Below, in pieces: positions 6,679 through 14,172 of a stretch of DNA of 25,353 nucleotides. The DNA is from DATEDA01 sp963789885 (GTDB lineage Bacteria > Pseudomonadota > Gammaproteobacteria > Burkholderiales > SG8-39), in the NCBI GenBank assembly GCA_963789885.1, contig CAWBNB010000015.1, positions 1 to 25,353 on the forward strand, in the 5' to 3' direction. Each line of letters starts with the position of its first letter. The first letter of the stretch is position 1. The position numbers and the translations under genes are program-made. The notes beneath the pieces were generated by a model. That model saw nothing but the letters and a program-made list of their open reading frames with translations, was not told the origin of the DNA and did no database searches.

Positions 6679-8430
6679 CTAGATATCGACGACCACATCG
6701 GTCTCGGGCCGAGCGCAACAGATGAGGACGTTGCCGTCGGCCGGCGCGTCGAGCGGATCGGGCTGGTACGCCACCGTCCCCGACACCAACCCGCTCTCGC
6801 AGTTGTGACACACGCCCGTGCGGCACGACCACCTGACCGGTACGTCGCAGGCCTCGGCCAGCTCGAGCAGGTTCTGGTACGCCGACGGATCCCAGCGGAC
6901 CCCGATCCCGCTGCGGGCGAACGAGACGAGAGGACCCCTGCCCGGCACGCCGGCGGGCGGATGCGGCACGCGCGGCGCGGCGGCGGCGATGCCGGGGGTC
7001 AGCGCTTCGCCGCCGCCGAAGCTCTCCGTGTGGATCCGAGAAGCGGCAACGCCCCACGCGGTGAGGCCGGCGGTGATGTCGCGCATGAACCTCGCCGGGC
7101 CGCACAGGTAGAAGTCGCCGTCGCGTCGGACTCCCAGCGCCTCGAAGCGAGCTGCGTCGAGATGGCCGGCCTCGTCGAAGTCCCGCCCGGGAACGTCCGC
7201 GGGTTCAGGTGCGCTGTAGGCGACGTGACTCCGGCCGCGCGTCAGTGCTCCGACGAGACGGCGCGCGTCGGCCGCGAAGGGATGGCTCTTGCCGCTGCGG
7301 GCGCCGTGCAGCCACCAGACCTCCCTTTGCGAGCGCGTCGCGGAGAGCGCGTGCAGCATCGCCAGCACAGGCGTCGCACCGATGCCCGCGCTGACGAGAG
7401 CCACCGGCTCGTCGCCCGGAGCCAGGACGAAATTGCCCCGCGGCGCGCTCACGTCGAGGAGGTCGCCCACGCGCACCCGGCCGTGCAGGTACCCGCCCGC
7501 CGCTCCGTTCGGCTCGAGCTTGACGCTGACACGGTAGTGGTCCGTCGCGGGGGCGTCCGAGAGCGAGTAGCTGCGGAAGAGCGTGGCGCCGGATGCCCCG
7601 GCGCTCAGGCGTAGCACGATGAACTGGCCGGCGAGCGGCAGAGTGAGGGGACGAGCGTCGGTGGGTTCGAGCGAGAGCGAGATCACGTCCACGCTCTCGC
7701 GATCGACGCGTGCGACCCGCATCGACGCAAATCCCGCTGGCGCAGGACGCGCCGACGCGGGCGCGAGCCCGGCGTTTCCGGTCCGCCCCGCCGCGTCGAG
7801 AAGCGCCTGGAACGACCAGCGCCAGCCGGGCGACAGCGCCGCGATGCGGAGCGCGCGCTCGAGCTCCCCCCGCGGGTGCTCGTGCAGATAGAGGAGCGCG
7901 TTGGCCTGGGCGATGGTCATGCGCTCGGAGGCGGTGCCGACCTTTACGATCTCGTCGCCGGCCTCGATCTCACCTTCTTCGAGCACGCGCAAGTAGAAGC
8001 CCGGCTTGCCGCTGCCGGTGAGGAGGGCCGCCATGCGTGGCTCGTCCATGCGGATCCCGACGCGGTAGCAGGTCACGCGCGGCTGCGTGACCTCGAAGAG
8101 CGCGGCGCCGATCCGGTAGCGATCGCCGATCGCGACCTCGTCGTCGGGGAGACCCGCGATGGTGAAGTTCTCTCCGAACTGGCCGTAGGTGAAGTCATGC
8201 CGCCCGAGCGCCTTCTCCCAGTGGCGATACGATTCGATCTGATAGGCGTAGACCGCGCGGTGCTCGCCGCCGTGTCCGGCCAGATCGCCCTGCCCGTCCC
8301 CGTCGATGTTGAGGCGGCGCACCATCCGGCGACCCGCGACCGGCTGCTTCCAGATGGCGGTGTGCACCGTGCGGCCGCGCCAGGCGATGTCGCGCGGAAG
8401 GCCGACGTTGACCGAGAGGAGTCGCGGCAT
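6679..8430 (-). CDS. MOSC domain / flavin reductase / 2Fe-2S ferredoxin fusion protein
   Basis: A 583-residue three-part protein. Residues 1-165 are a YiiM-like MOSC domain (QPVAGRRMVRRLNIDGDGQG; C121 in RVTCYRVGIR is the likely molybdenum-cofactor sulfur ligand), followed by a 3-alpha helical segment near 168-215. Residues about 235-470 are a ferredoxin-NADP reductase-like module with FRSYSLSD for flavin binding and VSAGIGATPVLAML for NAD(P). The last 85 residues are a plant-type 2Fe-2S ferredoxin with C536-x4-C541-x2-C544 and C571. This is a vanillate-demethylase-reductase-like electron chain joined to a YiiM-type domain, which in E. coli YiiM reduces N-hydroxylated bases. A self-contained molybdenum reductase for N-hydroxylated compounds is inferred. 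The ATG at 8430 is chosen over one 12 codons upstream because homology starts there. Confidence 0.9.
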   Translation of the reverse strand: MPRLLSVNVGLPRDIAWRGRTVHTAIWKQPVAGRRMVRRLNIDGDGQGDLAGHGGEHRAVYAYQIESYRHWEKALGRHDFTYGQFGENFTIAGLPDDEVAIGDRYRIGAALFEVTQPRVTCYRVGIRMDEPRMAALLTGSGKPGFYLRVLEEGEIEAGDEIVKVGTASERMTIAQANALLYLHEHPRGELERALRIAALSPGWRWSFQALLDAAGRTGNAGLAPASARPAPAGFASMRVARVDRESVDVISLSLEPTDARPLTLPLAGQFIVLRLSAGASGATLFRSYSLSDAPATDHYRVSVKLEPNGAAGGYLHGRVRVGDLLDVSAPRGNFVLAPGDEPVALVSAGIGATPVLAMLHALSATRSQREVWWLHGARSGKSHPFAADARRLVGALTRGRSHVAYSAPEPADVPGRDFDEAGHLDAARFEALGVRRDGDFYLCGPARFMRDITAGLTAWGVAASRIHTESFGGGEALTPGIAAAAPRVPHPPAGVPGRGPLVSFARSGIGVRWDPSAYQNLLELAEACDVPVRWSCRTGVCHNCESGLVSGTVAYQPDPLDAPADGNVLICCARPETDVVVDI

Positions 8431-8540
8431 TCGACGGCAGTATGCTCCCTCAATACCATCGTCCAATAGATCAATCTCGGTATGTTTGGCCTAATTGGGA
8501 GCGATCGAGCCGCGCGGAAGCTTCATCGAATGGATCGTGA

Positions 8541-8750
8541 ATGACACTGCGCCGCACTCACTCTCCCTTCACCGTGGCGATCGGGATCGGCAGATTCGCC
8601 TTCACGCCGATCCTTCCGATGATGCAGGCGGACCACGGAATCTCGGTGGCCCAAGGTGGCTGGCTCGCGTCCGCGAACTACCTGGGATACCTCGCCGGAA
8701 GCCTTTTCGCCATGCATCCGGATATCACAACTCGCACCGCCTTCGCATAG
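8541..8750 (+). pseudogene. N-terminal fragment of a YbfB/YjiJ-type MFS transporter
   Basis: The frame reads TVAIGIGRFAFTPILPMMQA, then GGWLASANYLGYLAGSLFAM, the first two membrane segments typical of YbfB/YjiJ family major-facilitator proteins. The family is normally near 390-400 residues; here the frame ends after about 69, with unrelated residues HPDITTRTAFA after the break. The other ten membrane segments are absent downstream. The extreme N-terminus also looks replaced. It is a clear truncation, with a large palindrome immediately beyond it. Confidence 0.8.
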
Positions 8751-8816
8751 CTTCCGATTCAACAGCATTCATCAGCGCTATCCCTAGGGACGGGGACCGT
8801 CACGTGGACGCCCACA

Positions 8817-8867
8817 TAGACAACATGGCCCTGGCCCGCGTCGACGCGGGAGGGGCCATGTTGTCTA
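8817..8867. repeat. 51-bp near-perfect palindrome
   Basis: Left arm TAGACAACATGGCCC (8817-8831) pairs with GGGCCATGTTGTCTA (8853-8867). Inside, CCCGCGTCGACGCGGG (8835-8850) is a perfect 16-bp palindrome, with only a 3/2-base mismatch between the two parts. No T-run follows on either strand, so a simple terminator is unlikely. A REP-like or transposon-end element is possible. Just upstream, 8794-8806 contains a smaller GACG...CGTC hairpin. Confidence 0.85.
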
Positions 8868-8889
8868 GAGAAGGTAACTAGTATCGATA

Positions 8890-9070
8890 TGACCAAGCCG
8901 AGCCCGGCTTACATGCCGGATCGGCCGGCCACGGTCGGCGACGATCGTGATCCGTCGCGAGGACGGCGACCTGATCCGGAACCCGGCCGGAGGCCCTCCT
9001 TGGTACCCGGCGTTCAAGCGCCAGCCGCGAACTAGGGTCGGGACAGGCTGGCCACCCCCTCAAGACGTCA
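8890..9070 (+). pseudogene. Possible decayed small ORF
   Basis: A frame starting MTKPSPAYMPDRPATVGD at about 8889 looks coding for 18 residues. After a shift near 8942 another frame continues TIVIRREDGDLIRNPAG, then GPPWYPAFKRQPRTR. The combined string looks like a small broken protein. No family is recognised and no complete frame remains, so this may be chance. Confidence 0.22.
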
Positions 9071-9171
9071 CGCGGCCTTCACAGCCGCGTCATGGTAGAT
9101 TAATAGCCCCATCGTAACCTCCCCTCGGCGTGCGCGTCCTTGCGCCCGCGTCCCCAATTCAAGGAGGGTTC

Positions 9172-10497
9172 ATGCGCAACGTCCTGCTCGCGGCCGCACT
9201 CACTACCGCGTTTGCTGTGTGCTCCGGCTTCGCCCCCGTGGCCAGCGCCGATCGCGACGACCATCGCGACCGCGGACATGGGAATAACGACGACGACTCG
9301 ATCCAGCTCGGACCGCGTCCGTTCTACCTCGTCGACGGGATGGATGAAGGCCCGCTGAAGGACAAGCTGATGCAGTGCAAGAACGGCCCGTTCCGCCGCA
9401 CCCTCTTCTCCATCGGGCATCGCGGCGGTGCACTGCAGTTCCCCGAGCACACCAAGGAGGCCTACCAGGCGGGCGCACGGATGGGCGCGGGCATCGTCGA
9501 GTGCGACACGACCTTCACCAAGCACGGCGATTTCGTGTGCCGCCACGCCCAGAACGACCTGCACACGACGACCAACATCCTGATGACGCCGCTCGCCGGC
9601 ACATGCATCAAGCCGTTCACGCCGGCGACGTTCGATGCCCATGGCAATGTGCTGACGCCTGCCAGTGCGGAGTGCCGCACGTCCGAGCTCACCCTCGACG
9701 AGTTCAAGAGCCTGCAGGGCAAGATGGACGCGTTCAATCCGGCCGCACGCACGGTCGAGGAGTTCGTGGGCGGCACCCCGTCCTGGCGCACCGACGTCTA
9801 CACTGGACGCGGCACGCTGATGACGCTCCGCGAGAGCATCGAGCTGAACGAGAAGAACGGCGTGAAGCACACCCCGGAGCTGAAGGCCGGGGACCCCGTT
9901 TCCATCGCCAACATCTTCGGCAGCCAGGAGAAGTACGCGCAGAAGTTCGCGGACGAGCTGCAGGCCCTCGGCGTCAGGCCGCGTGACGCGTTTCCGCAGT
10001 CCTTCAACGTGAACGACATCTTGTACTGGATCAACCACACGGCGTACGGCAGGCAGGCGGTCTTCCTGGTCGATTACGACGACGTCAAGAACAACATCCT
10101 GCTCTTCGACACGAACGGCAAGCAGCTCGAGAAGAAGGAGGATCAGCTGAAATTCTTCATGGAGCTCCGGAAGGCCAAGGTGCAGATCGTCGCCCCGGCG
10201 ATGCCGGCGCTCCTCGCGGTCGATGGCAGCCGCGTCGTGCCCTCGCAGCTGGCGAAGGATCTCAAGGGCATGGGCTACGACATCATAACGTGGACCTTCG
10301 AGCGATCCGACCTCCGCAAAGGTGCGTCGAAGGCCGGCTTCTACTACGACTTCGACCCGACGGGCGCAGCGATCAAGAAGGACAGTGACATGTACAAGGC
10401 GCTCCACGTGCTGGCGCGCGACGTCAAGATCCTCGGGATCTTCTCCGACTGGCCGGCGACCGTCACCTACTACGCCAACTGCATGGACCTAAAATAG
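9172..10497 (+). CDS. glpQ: Secreted glycerophosphodiester phosphodiesterase
   Basis: A 441-residue GDPD-family enzyme, which hydrolyses glycerophosphodiesters to glycerol-3-phosphate and an alcohol. Residues 1-26 form a Sec signal peptide (LLAAALTTAFAVCSGF, then ASA before the likely cut), so it acts in the periplasm or outside. The TIM-barrel active site is visible: HRGG at 83-86, PEHT at 91-94, E110 and D112 in VECDTTFTKHGD, and H125. The N-terminal mature part is rich in Asp and His (DRDDHRDRGH), perhaps metal binding. A strong AAGGAGG 3 nt before the ATG fixes the start at 9172. It is monocistronic, flanked by hairpins. The glpQ symbol marks the family type, not proven orthology. Confidence 0.88.
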   Translation: MRNVLLAAALTTAFAVCSGFAPVASADRDDHRDRGHGNNDDDSIQLGPRPFYLVDGMDEGPLKDKLMQCKNGPFRRTLFSIGHRGGALQFPEHTKEAYQAGARMGAGIVECDTTFTKHGDFVCRHAQNDLHTTTNILMTPLAGTCIKPFTPATFDAHGNVLTPASAECRTSELTLDEFKSLQGKMDAFNPAARTVEEFVGGTPSWRTDVYTGRGTLMTLRESIELNEKNGVKHTPELKAGDPVSIANIFGSQEKYAQKFADELQALGVRPRDAFPQSFNVNDILYWINHTAYGRQAVFLVDYDDVKNNILLFDTNGKQLEKKEDQLKFFMELRKAKVQIVAPAMPALLAVDGSRVVPSQLAKDLKGMGYDIITWTFERSDLRKGASKAGFYYDFDPTGAAIKKDSDMYKALHVLARDVKILGIFSDWPATVTYYANCMDLK

Positions 10498-10505
10498 CGA
10501 TGCCT

Positions 10506-10547
10506 CTACGGGGCAGGGCGCTGCGCACCTGTGCGCCCGCCCCGTAG
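10506..10547 (+). terminator. Strong hairpin after the phosphodiesterase gene
   Basis: CTACGGGGC (10506-10514) pairs perfectly with GCCCCGTAG (10539-10547), and an inner GGGCGC/GCGCCC stem extends it. It begins 9 bp after the stop codon. There is no T-tract behind it, so it may stabilise the mRNA end rather than act as a textbook intrinsic terminator. Confidence 0.55.
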
Positions 10548-10616
10548 AAAGTCCTGGACCGAGTACTACGACAGCGATGCGGTCCCATTCAGGTTACAGG
10601 GGCGCTGCTAGCGATT

Positions 10617-10637
10617 GGTTGCGTTGCAAACGCAACC
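10617..10637. repeat. Short perfect hairpin, REP-like
   Basis: GGTTGCGTT and AACGCAACC flank the 3-base loop GCA. It lies between two convergent genes, 58 bp beyond the dehydrogenase stop. Palindromes of the GGKTGCGTT type are common intergenic repeats in proteobacteria; only one copy is visible here. Confidence 0.55.
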
Positions 10638-10695
10638 TACGGCTTTGCATGACCACTCGGCCACCCGCCGCGCAGCGCACGCTACGCCCCGGGCG

Positions 10696-11676
10696 TCAGA
10701 CGAACTGGTTCTTCAACACGGCTTCGCCGCGCCATAGGCGCTCGAGGTTTTCCAGTAAGAGGTCGATGACGTTGTCCTCGTAGCGGCGCGTCTCGCCGGC
10801 GGTGTGCGGCGTGATCAGCACGTTGGGCACACCCCACAGCCCCGAGGTGGCGGGCAGCGGCTCTTCCCGGACGCAATCGAGCGCCGCGCCGGCAATGCGT
10901 TTCTGACTGAGCGCCTCGGCCAGCGCCGGCTCGTTCACCACCTTGCCGCGCGCGACGTTGATGAGGTAGGCCGAGGGCTTCATCGCCGCGAGCGCCTTCG
11001 CGTCGATCAGGTTCTCGGTCTCGGGCGTGAGCGGGCAGGTCAGCGCGACGAAATCGGCTTGCGGCAACATACTGAGCAGACCATCCTCGCCGACGACTCT
11101 ATCGGCCGCCCCGGCGCCTTTGGACGGATCGCGCCGCGTGGCGATCACGCGCATGTCGAAGGCCTTGGCGAGCGTGGCCAGCCGCGAGCCGATGCGGCCC
11201 AAACCGGCGATCACCAGCGTCTTGCCGCCGAGCTCGTCTTCGCGCTTCGAGATGTCCCCGATCATGCCGCGCCACTTCCTCGCGGTCTGGTTGTCGCGCG
11301 CCTCCGGAATCTTCCGCGCCATGGCGAGGATCAAGGCGATGGCATGCTCGGCGACCGCGCGCTCGTTCACGCCTTGCGCGCTGGCGACGCGAATGCCGGC
11401 CGCGCCCAGCGCGTCGCGGGAATACTGGTCGGTGCCGGCGCTGATCGACTGGATGAAGGCGAGCCTGGGCGCCGCGGGAATCAGTTCGTTCCGCCACAGG
11501 CCAGAGCACAGCAGCACGTCCACCTTATTGATGCGCGCCTTCAGATCGTCGAGGCTGCGCACCTCGAACCACTCGATGCCGGCGTTGCGCAAAGCGAAGC
11601 GTTCGCCCATGCGATAGGCGACGTGGGCGAAACAGAGGGTCAGCTTGTCTTTGGCGGGGAGAGAACGTGCGCTCAT
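10696..11676 (-). CDS. D-2-hydroxyacid dehydrogenase
   Basis: A 326-residue NAD(P)-dependent enzyme that interconverts 2-ketoacids and D-2-hydroxyacids in the cytosol. The nucleotide-binding loop GLGRIGS is at 158-164. The catalytic triad of the family is present: R243 (NVARG), E272 (EEPLP) and H291 (TPHTAG). The substrate-domain motif SISAGTDQ is at 77-84. R181 and R182 after the second strand suggest NADP(H) preference, as in glyoxylate/hydroxypyruvate reductases. The precise substrate is not readable. GGAA lies upstream of the ATG. It converges on the phosphodiesterase gene and has no partner in an operon. Confidence 0.92.
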   Translation of the reverse strand: MSARSLPAKDKLTLCFAHVAYRMGERFALRNAGIEWFEVRSLDDLKARINKVDVLLCSGLWRNELIPAAPRLAFIQSISAGTDQYSRDALGAAGIRVASAQGVNERAVAEHAIALILAMARKIPEARDNQTARKWRGMIGDISKREDELGGKTLVIAGLGRIGSRLATLAKAFDMRVIATRRDPSKGAGAADRVVGEDGLLSMLPQADFVALTCPLTPETENLIDAKALAAMKPSAYLINVARGKVVNEPALAEALSQKRIAGAALDCVREEPLPATSGLWGVPNVLITPHTAGETRRYEDNVIDLLLENLERLWRGEAVLKNQFV

Positions 11677-11906
11677 GGGATCGTTTCCGCAATGATAAGA
11701 CTCCGCTGACTTCAGCGTGGCTTATCGCGAGGCCGGCCCCTCGCTGCCCTTGTATTCACCAAGCCCCATGCCCTGGGGCAGGAAACGCGCGCACGCTAGA
11801 TAAGCCAGATGCCGCCGATCGGATTGTTGCAGACCATAGATGATCGAAACAGAAACCTGGACAGCTCACCTACGGCTCGGCCGGCAACGGCAGCCGACCC
11901 ACAGAG

Positions 11907-12140
11907 CTACACTCCGGCGGCATCGTTGAAGAGAATCCGGCTGCCCACCCGCTCCTCCAACGCCCGCCGGTATGCCGCAACCGCCGCGGCGACGTCCTGG
12001 AGTCCGGTGCCCGTCGAGTCGAACACGATGATCTCGTCGTTGCGCTCGCGCGCGCGCTTGCGGCCCGCGAGGATTTCTCCGAGCTCGGCGTGCACGGCGT
12101 CGCGCGAGATAACGCCCGCGGCGATCGCATGCAGCGCGCT
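11907..12140 (-). pseudogene. C-terminal fragment of an ornithine cyclodeaminase/mu-crystallin family gene
   Basis: About 75 codons match the end of this family: ALHAIAAGVISRDAVHAELG, then EILAGRKRARERNDEIIVFD and STGTGLQDVAAAVAAYRRAL, ending at a normal stop. Family members are about 300-330 residues, so some 240 residues including the catalytic part are missing. The homology stops near 12140. Immediately beyond, in the opposite direction, begins a recombinase fragment, so the break coincides with a foreign insertion or deletion. Confidence 0.78.
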
Positions 12141-12149
12141 CGACGCCGC

Positions 12150-12513
12150 CAAGGCGCTTGTGCGCGACGAGTCGCACTTCCTCGCCGACCCGAAGCGAAG
12201 CCTCGTCCAGAACCTGTATCGCCTGCGGAACGTCATGAAGCGCTTCGGCGTCACCGGTAGTGAGCTCGGGGTCACCCCGCACGGGCTGCGCCACGAGTAC
12301 GCCGGCGATCGGTACACGGCGGCCGCTGGCGTCGCGCCGCCCGTCCGCGGGGGCAGCACGCCAGATCCCGCGGCCGACGAGCGCGCGCGGCTCGAGGTCG
12401 CGGAGGAGCTCGGGCACTCGAGAGCACAGATCGCAAGCGCGTATCTCGGGGCGAGGCGAGTCCGTAGCAGAAAGGCCCCCGGGAGCGATGAGAACGGGCC
12501 ACCGGCCGAATGA
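12150..12513 (+). pseudogene. C-terminal fragment of a tyrosine recombinase (Integrase_1-like)
   Basis: The frame carries the catalytic end of a tyrosine recombinase: LYRLRNVMKRFGVTGSELGV, then TPHGLRHEY (the HxLRH box), VAPPVRGG, and LEVAEELGHSRAQIASAYLG with the late His and nucleophilic Tyr. The preceding ALDAAKALVRDESHFLADP also fits. The N-terminal domain and first catalytic Arg region are missing; the upstream frame runs antisense through the ornithine cyclodeaminase tail. The pattern recalls PF12835 integrases. It is followed by ATATGTCGAT repeats and a toxin-antitoxin pair, so it is probably the remnant of the element that brought them. Confidence 0.78.
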
Positions 12514-12572
12514 ACCGCCGGCCGGGTGGGGAGAGGCCCTGGGCAGGCTCCCCCCGCTCGAGCCCCGGGCTC

Positions 12573-12622
12573 ATATGTCGATTTTTCTTGGTTTTCTCGA
12601 CACGTTGTACCGATATGTCGAT
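12573..12622. repeat. ATATGTCGAT direct repeat pair
   Basis: ATATGTCGAT occurs at 12573-12582 and 12613-12622, 40 bp apart, with an inverted TCGACA at 12597-12602. The 40-bp spacing and TGTCG core recall the repeat cluster at 13-103. Located between the recombinase fragment and the RES toxin. Confidence 0.45.
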
Positions 12623-12668
12623 CGCCTCGACGCCGCGGCTGGCGAGCCCGCAGAGGCGCCGTGGTCCC

Positions 12669-13127
12669 TCACTTCGACATGCGAGGATCGAAGACGAAGG
12701 CGGCAGGCCGACCAATACGAATCCGCGCGAAATCTGGATGACGGGGATTCAACAGATAGTTCCTCTCGGAGGGGACGATCACCGAGGGCACGTCGAGGAC
12801 CGCCGTTCGGCCGCGACGTATCCAGCTCGAGCCGTATCGCATGCTCGCGTCGAGCGGCGGTTCGGCGCGCCATCCGCGTGGCGGCCGGCGGCACTGCTCC
12901 ACCCGCACGTCGTCCGGAATGTCGACCTTGAAGTAGATGAAGCGGATATGGAGGCCGTCCTCCCCGAGATGGACGAACGTCTCGATCGCGGCAAGGGCGA
13001 GGGAGTCTGAGGTGTACACGACCGGATCGCCCGGTCGATTCCAGCGCCCCCCGGCGATCCGGGCACCCTCGCCGGTGAAGGCGGTTCGCGCGTGCCGCGC
13101 CTTGACGATCCGGTAGGCGATCGGCAC
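12669..13127 (-). CDS. RES domain toxin (NAD+-consuming), partner of the Xre antitoxin
   Basis: A 152-residue RES-domain protein. Such toxins (MbcT, ParT and relatives) break down or modify NAD+ or a target protein and stop growth unless bound by their antitoxin. The family signature is intact: YRIVKARHARTAFTGEGAR, then GGRWNRPGDPVVYTS with R28 and Y38, E49 in LAAIETF, and VPSVIVPSERNYLLNP near the end. Length is normal. The start is GTG with a poor ribosome-binding site. It begins 41 bp after the antitoxin stop, giving the usual antitoxin-first order of xre-res operons. It appears functional, unlike most neighbouring pieces. Confidence 0.9.
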   Translation of the reverse strand: MPIAYRIVKARHARTAFTGEGARIAGGRWNRPGDPVVYTSDSLALAAIETFVHLGEDGLHIRFIYFKVDIPDDVRVEQCRRPPRGWRAEPPLDASMRYGSSWIRRGRTAVLDVPSVIVPSERNYLLNPRHPDFARIRIGRPAAFVFDPRMSK

Positions 13128-13168
13128 CGGTTACTTTGAGGTGCGTCCTCGCGGAAACTCAGCGTCTG

Positions 13169-13606
13169 TCAGGCGTAAACGCCATGCTCGATGCGGAGCA
13201 ACAGCTTCTCCACTTCTGCGGAGCCGACATCGGTAGTGAGGAGCGAAAGTGGGGTGCTTCCGCCGAGCCCGATCTGCGGCCGCTTCAGCCAGTGCATCGC
13301 CTGGGCCTCGCCCTCAAGCACCTCGATCGCCAGGGCGCCGATCCGCGCGACGCGGAAGAGCCGGTCGCTTACCACCGGGTCGAGGCGGGCGTTAGCGGCC
13401 CGCGCACGTGACAGCGTCTTCTCGCTTACACCCAGCAGCCGGGCTAGGACGTCGTCACCGATGTCAATGCGGCGCTTCAGCGCCTCGGCCGATCCGATTG
13501 GCACACCCTTGCTGACGACTGCCTGCCAGTCCGCGGGCGTGCGCGGCTCGGTGCGAAGGGTCTGCTTGCCGCCGAGGACGTTGGCGATCGCCGTGCTGGT
13601 GGTCAT
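13169..13606 (-). CDS. Xre/ParS/MbcA-type antitoxin (DUF2384)
   Basis: A 145-residue antitoxin. An N-terminal helical part with an Xre-like helix-turn-helix (LARLLGVSEKTLSRARAA, about residues 54-71) precedes the C-terminal toxin-binding domain (AMHWLKRPQIGLGG, then TPLSLLTTDVGSAEVEKLLL and RIEHGVYA). It neutralises the downstream RES toxin and probably represses its own promoter. The palindrome GGACACCTGTCC, 16 bp upstream of the ATG, is a likely binding site. A second, dead copy of its 3' end lies at 959-1045. Confidence 0.92.
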   Translation of the reverse strand: MTTSTAIANVLGGKQTLRTEPRTPADWQAVVSKGVPIGSAEALKRRIDIGDDVLARLLGVSEKTLSRARAANARLDPVVSDRLFRVARIGALAIEVLEGEAQAMHWLKRPQIGLGGSTPLSLLTTDVGSAEVEKLLLRIEHGVYA

Positions 13607-13622
13607 GACGCAACCTCGAAAT

Positions 13623-13665
13623 GGACACCTGTCCGCATTCTATCGGCCATCTGTCGATAATACAA
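13623..13665 (-). promoter_or_regulatory. Promoter and candidate operator of the xre-res operon
   Basis: Leftward TTGTAT (complement of 13660-13665) and TAGAAT (complement of 13637-13642) are 17 bp apart. Between the -10 and the gene lies the palindrome GGACACCTGTCC (13623-13634). A second inverted repeat, TATCG...CGATA (13641-13659), sits in the spacer. Either could be the Xre operator. Confidence 0.55.
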
Positions 13666-13702
13666 CCAGCGATCCCGCTGCAGATCTTCGAGCTCGGCCG
13701 CC

Positions 13703-13784
13703 CAGCGCCCAGGGAGGCCGTGACGGTCTTGTCGTAGCGGGTGGCGATAGGGCGGTATAGCTTCAAGCGAGCAATCGCGCGGCA
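13703..13784 (-). pseudogene. Relic of an IS5-family transposase C-terminus
   Basis: About 27 codons read CRAIARLKLYRPIATRYDKT then VTASLGA, matching the C-terminal signature of IS5/IS4-type DDE transposases (R..RLK.YRRIATRYDK). Nothing else of the transposase and no terminal inverted repeat was found. It lies just upstream of the xre promoter. Confidence 0.6.
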
Positions 13785-13802
13785 CGTAGGCTGATGCGCT
13801 CC

Positions 13803-13832
13803 TTGACATGCAGGTATATGCCTGCATATCAT
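13803..13832 (+). promoter_or_regulatory. ArsR-family promoter with operator in the spacer
   Basis: TTGACA (13803-13808) and TATCAT (13827-13832) are separated by 18 bp. The perfect inverted repeat ATGCAGG...CCTGCAT (13808-13827, 6-bp centre) fills the spacer, so the ArsR-type protein encoded 24 bp downstream probably represses its own operon here. Confidence 0.72.
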
Positions 13833-13855
13833 CCCCTCACGCACGAACACAACGG

Positions 13856-14170
13856 ATGGACGCTGACAAGGTTTTCAAGGCGCTGGGCGACCCGACGCGC
13901 AGAAAGCTGCTCGACCTGCTGTACGAGCGGAACGGGCAGACGCTGGGCGAGCTCTGCGAGCACCTGGACATGGCGCGGCAATCGGCCACCCAGCACATCG
14001 GGATCCTCGAGGCGGCCAATCTGGTGAGCACGGTCTGGCGTGGCCGGGAGAAGCTGCATTTCATCAACCCGGTGCCGCTGCACGAGGTCTACGAGCGGTG
14101 GGTGCGGAAATTCGAACGCCAGCGGCTCAGCCTGCTGCACGACCTGAAGAAGGAACTCGAAGGAGAGTAA
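13856..14170 (+). CDS. ArsR family winged-helix regulator
   Basis: A 104-residue regulator with MDADKVFKALGDPTRRKLLD at the start, a recognition helix near residues 41-52 (ARQSATQHIGIL) and the wing (VWRGREKLHFIN). No metal-binding ELCVCDL cysteines are present (the segment reads ELCEHLDM), so it is not a classical arsenic or metal sensor. It belongs to the SdpR-like group that is usually paired with SRPBCC proteins. The ATG at 13856 is used because an upstream frame from 13808 would start inside the promoter. It is followed after 2 bp by the SRPBCC gene, forming an operon that it probably represses through the palindrome upstream. Confidence 0.92.
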   Translation: MDADKVFKALGDPTRRKLLDLLYERNGQTLGELCEHLDMARQSATQHIGILEAANLVSTVWRGREKLHFINPVPLHEVYERWVRKFERQRLSLLHDLKKELEGE

Positions 14171-14172
14171 CG

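Noticed and set aside
8817..8867. Intrinsic terminator
   Set aside because: The palindrome has no T-run on either strand and lies behind a truncated gene; an intergenic repeat is more likely.
9100..10407. Long leftward ORF of 435 codons
   Set aside because: It is the antisense of the phosphodiesterase gene, rich in Arg, Val and Leu without domain pattern; the sense strand has a signal peptide, RBS and active site.
10640..10670. GTGGCCGAGTGGT on the minus strand, like a tRNA-Ser D-arm
   Set aside because: No anticodon arm, T-loop (GGTTCGA) or matching acceptor stem follows; the next bases form a 9-bp hairpin instead.
13603..13827. Leftward 74-codon ORF with an ATG
   Set aside because: It is out of frame with the IS5-like relic and shows no family pattern.
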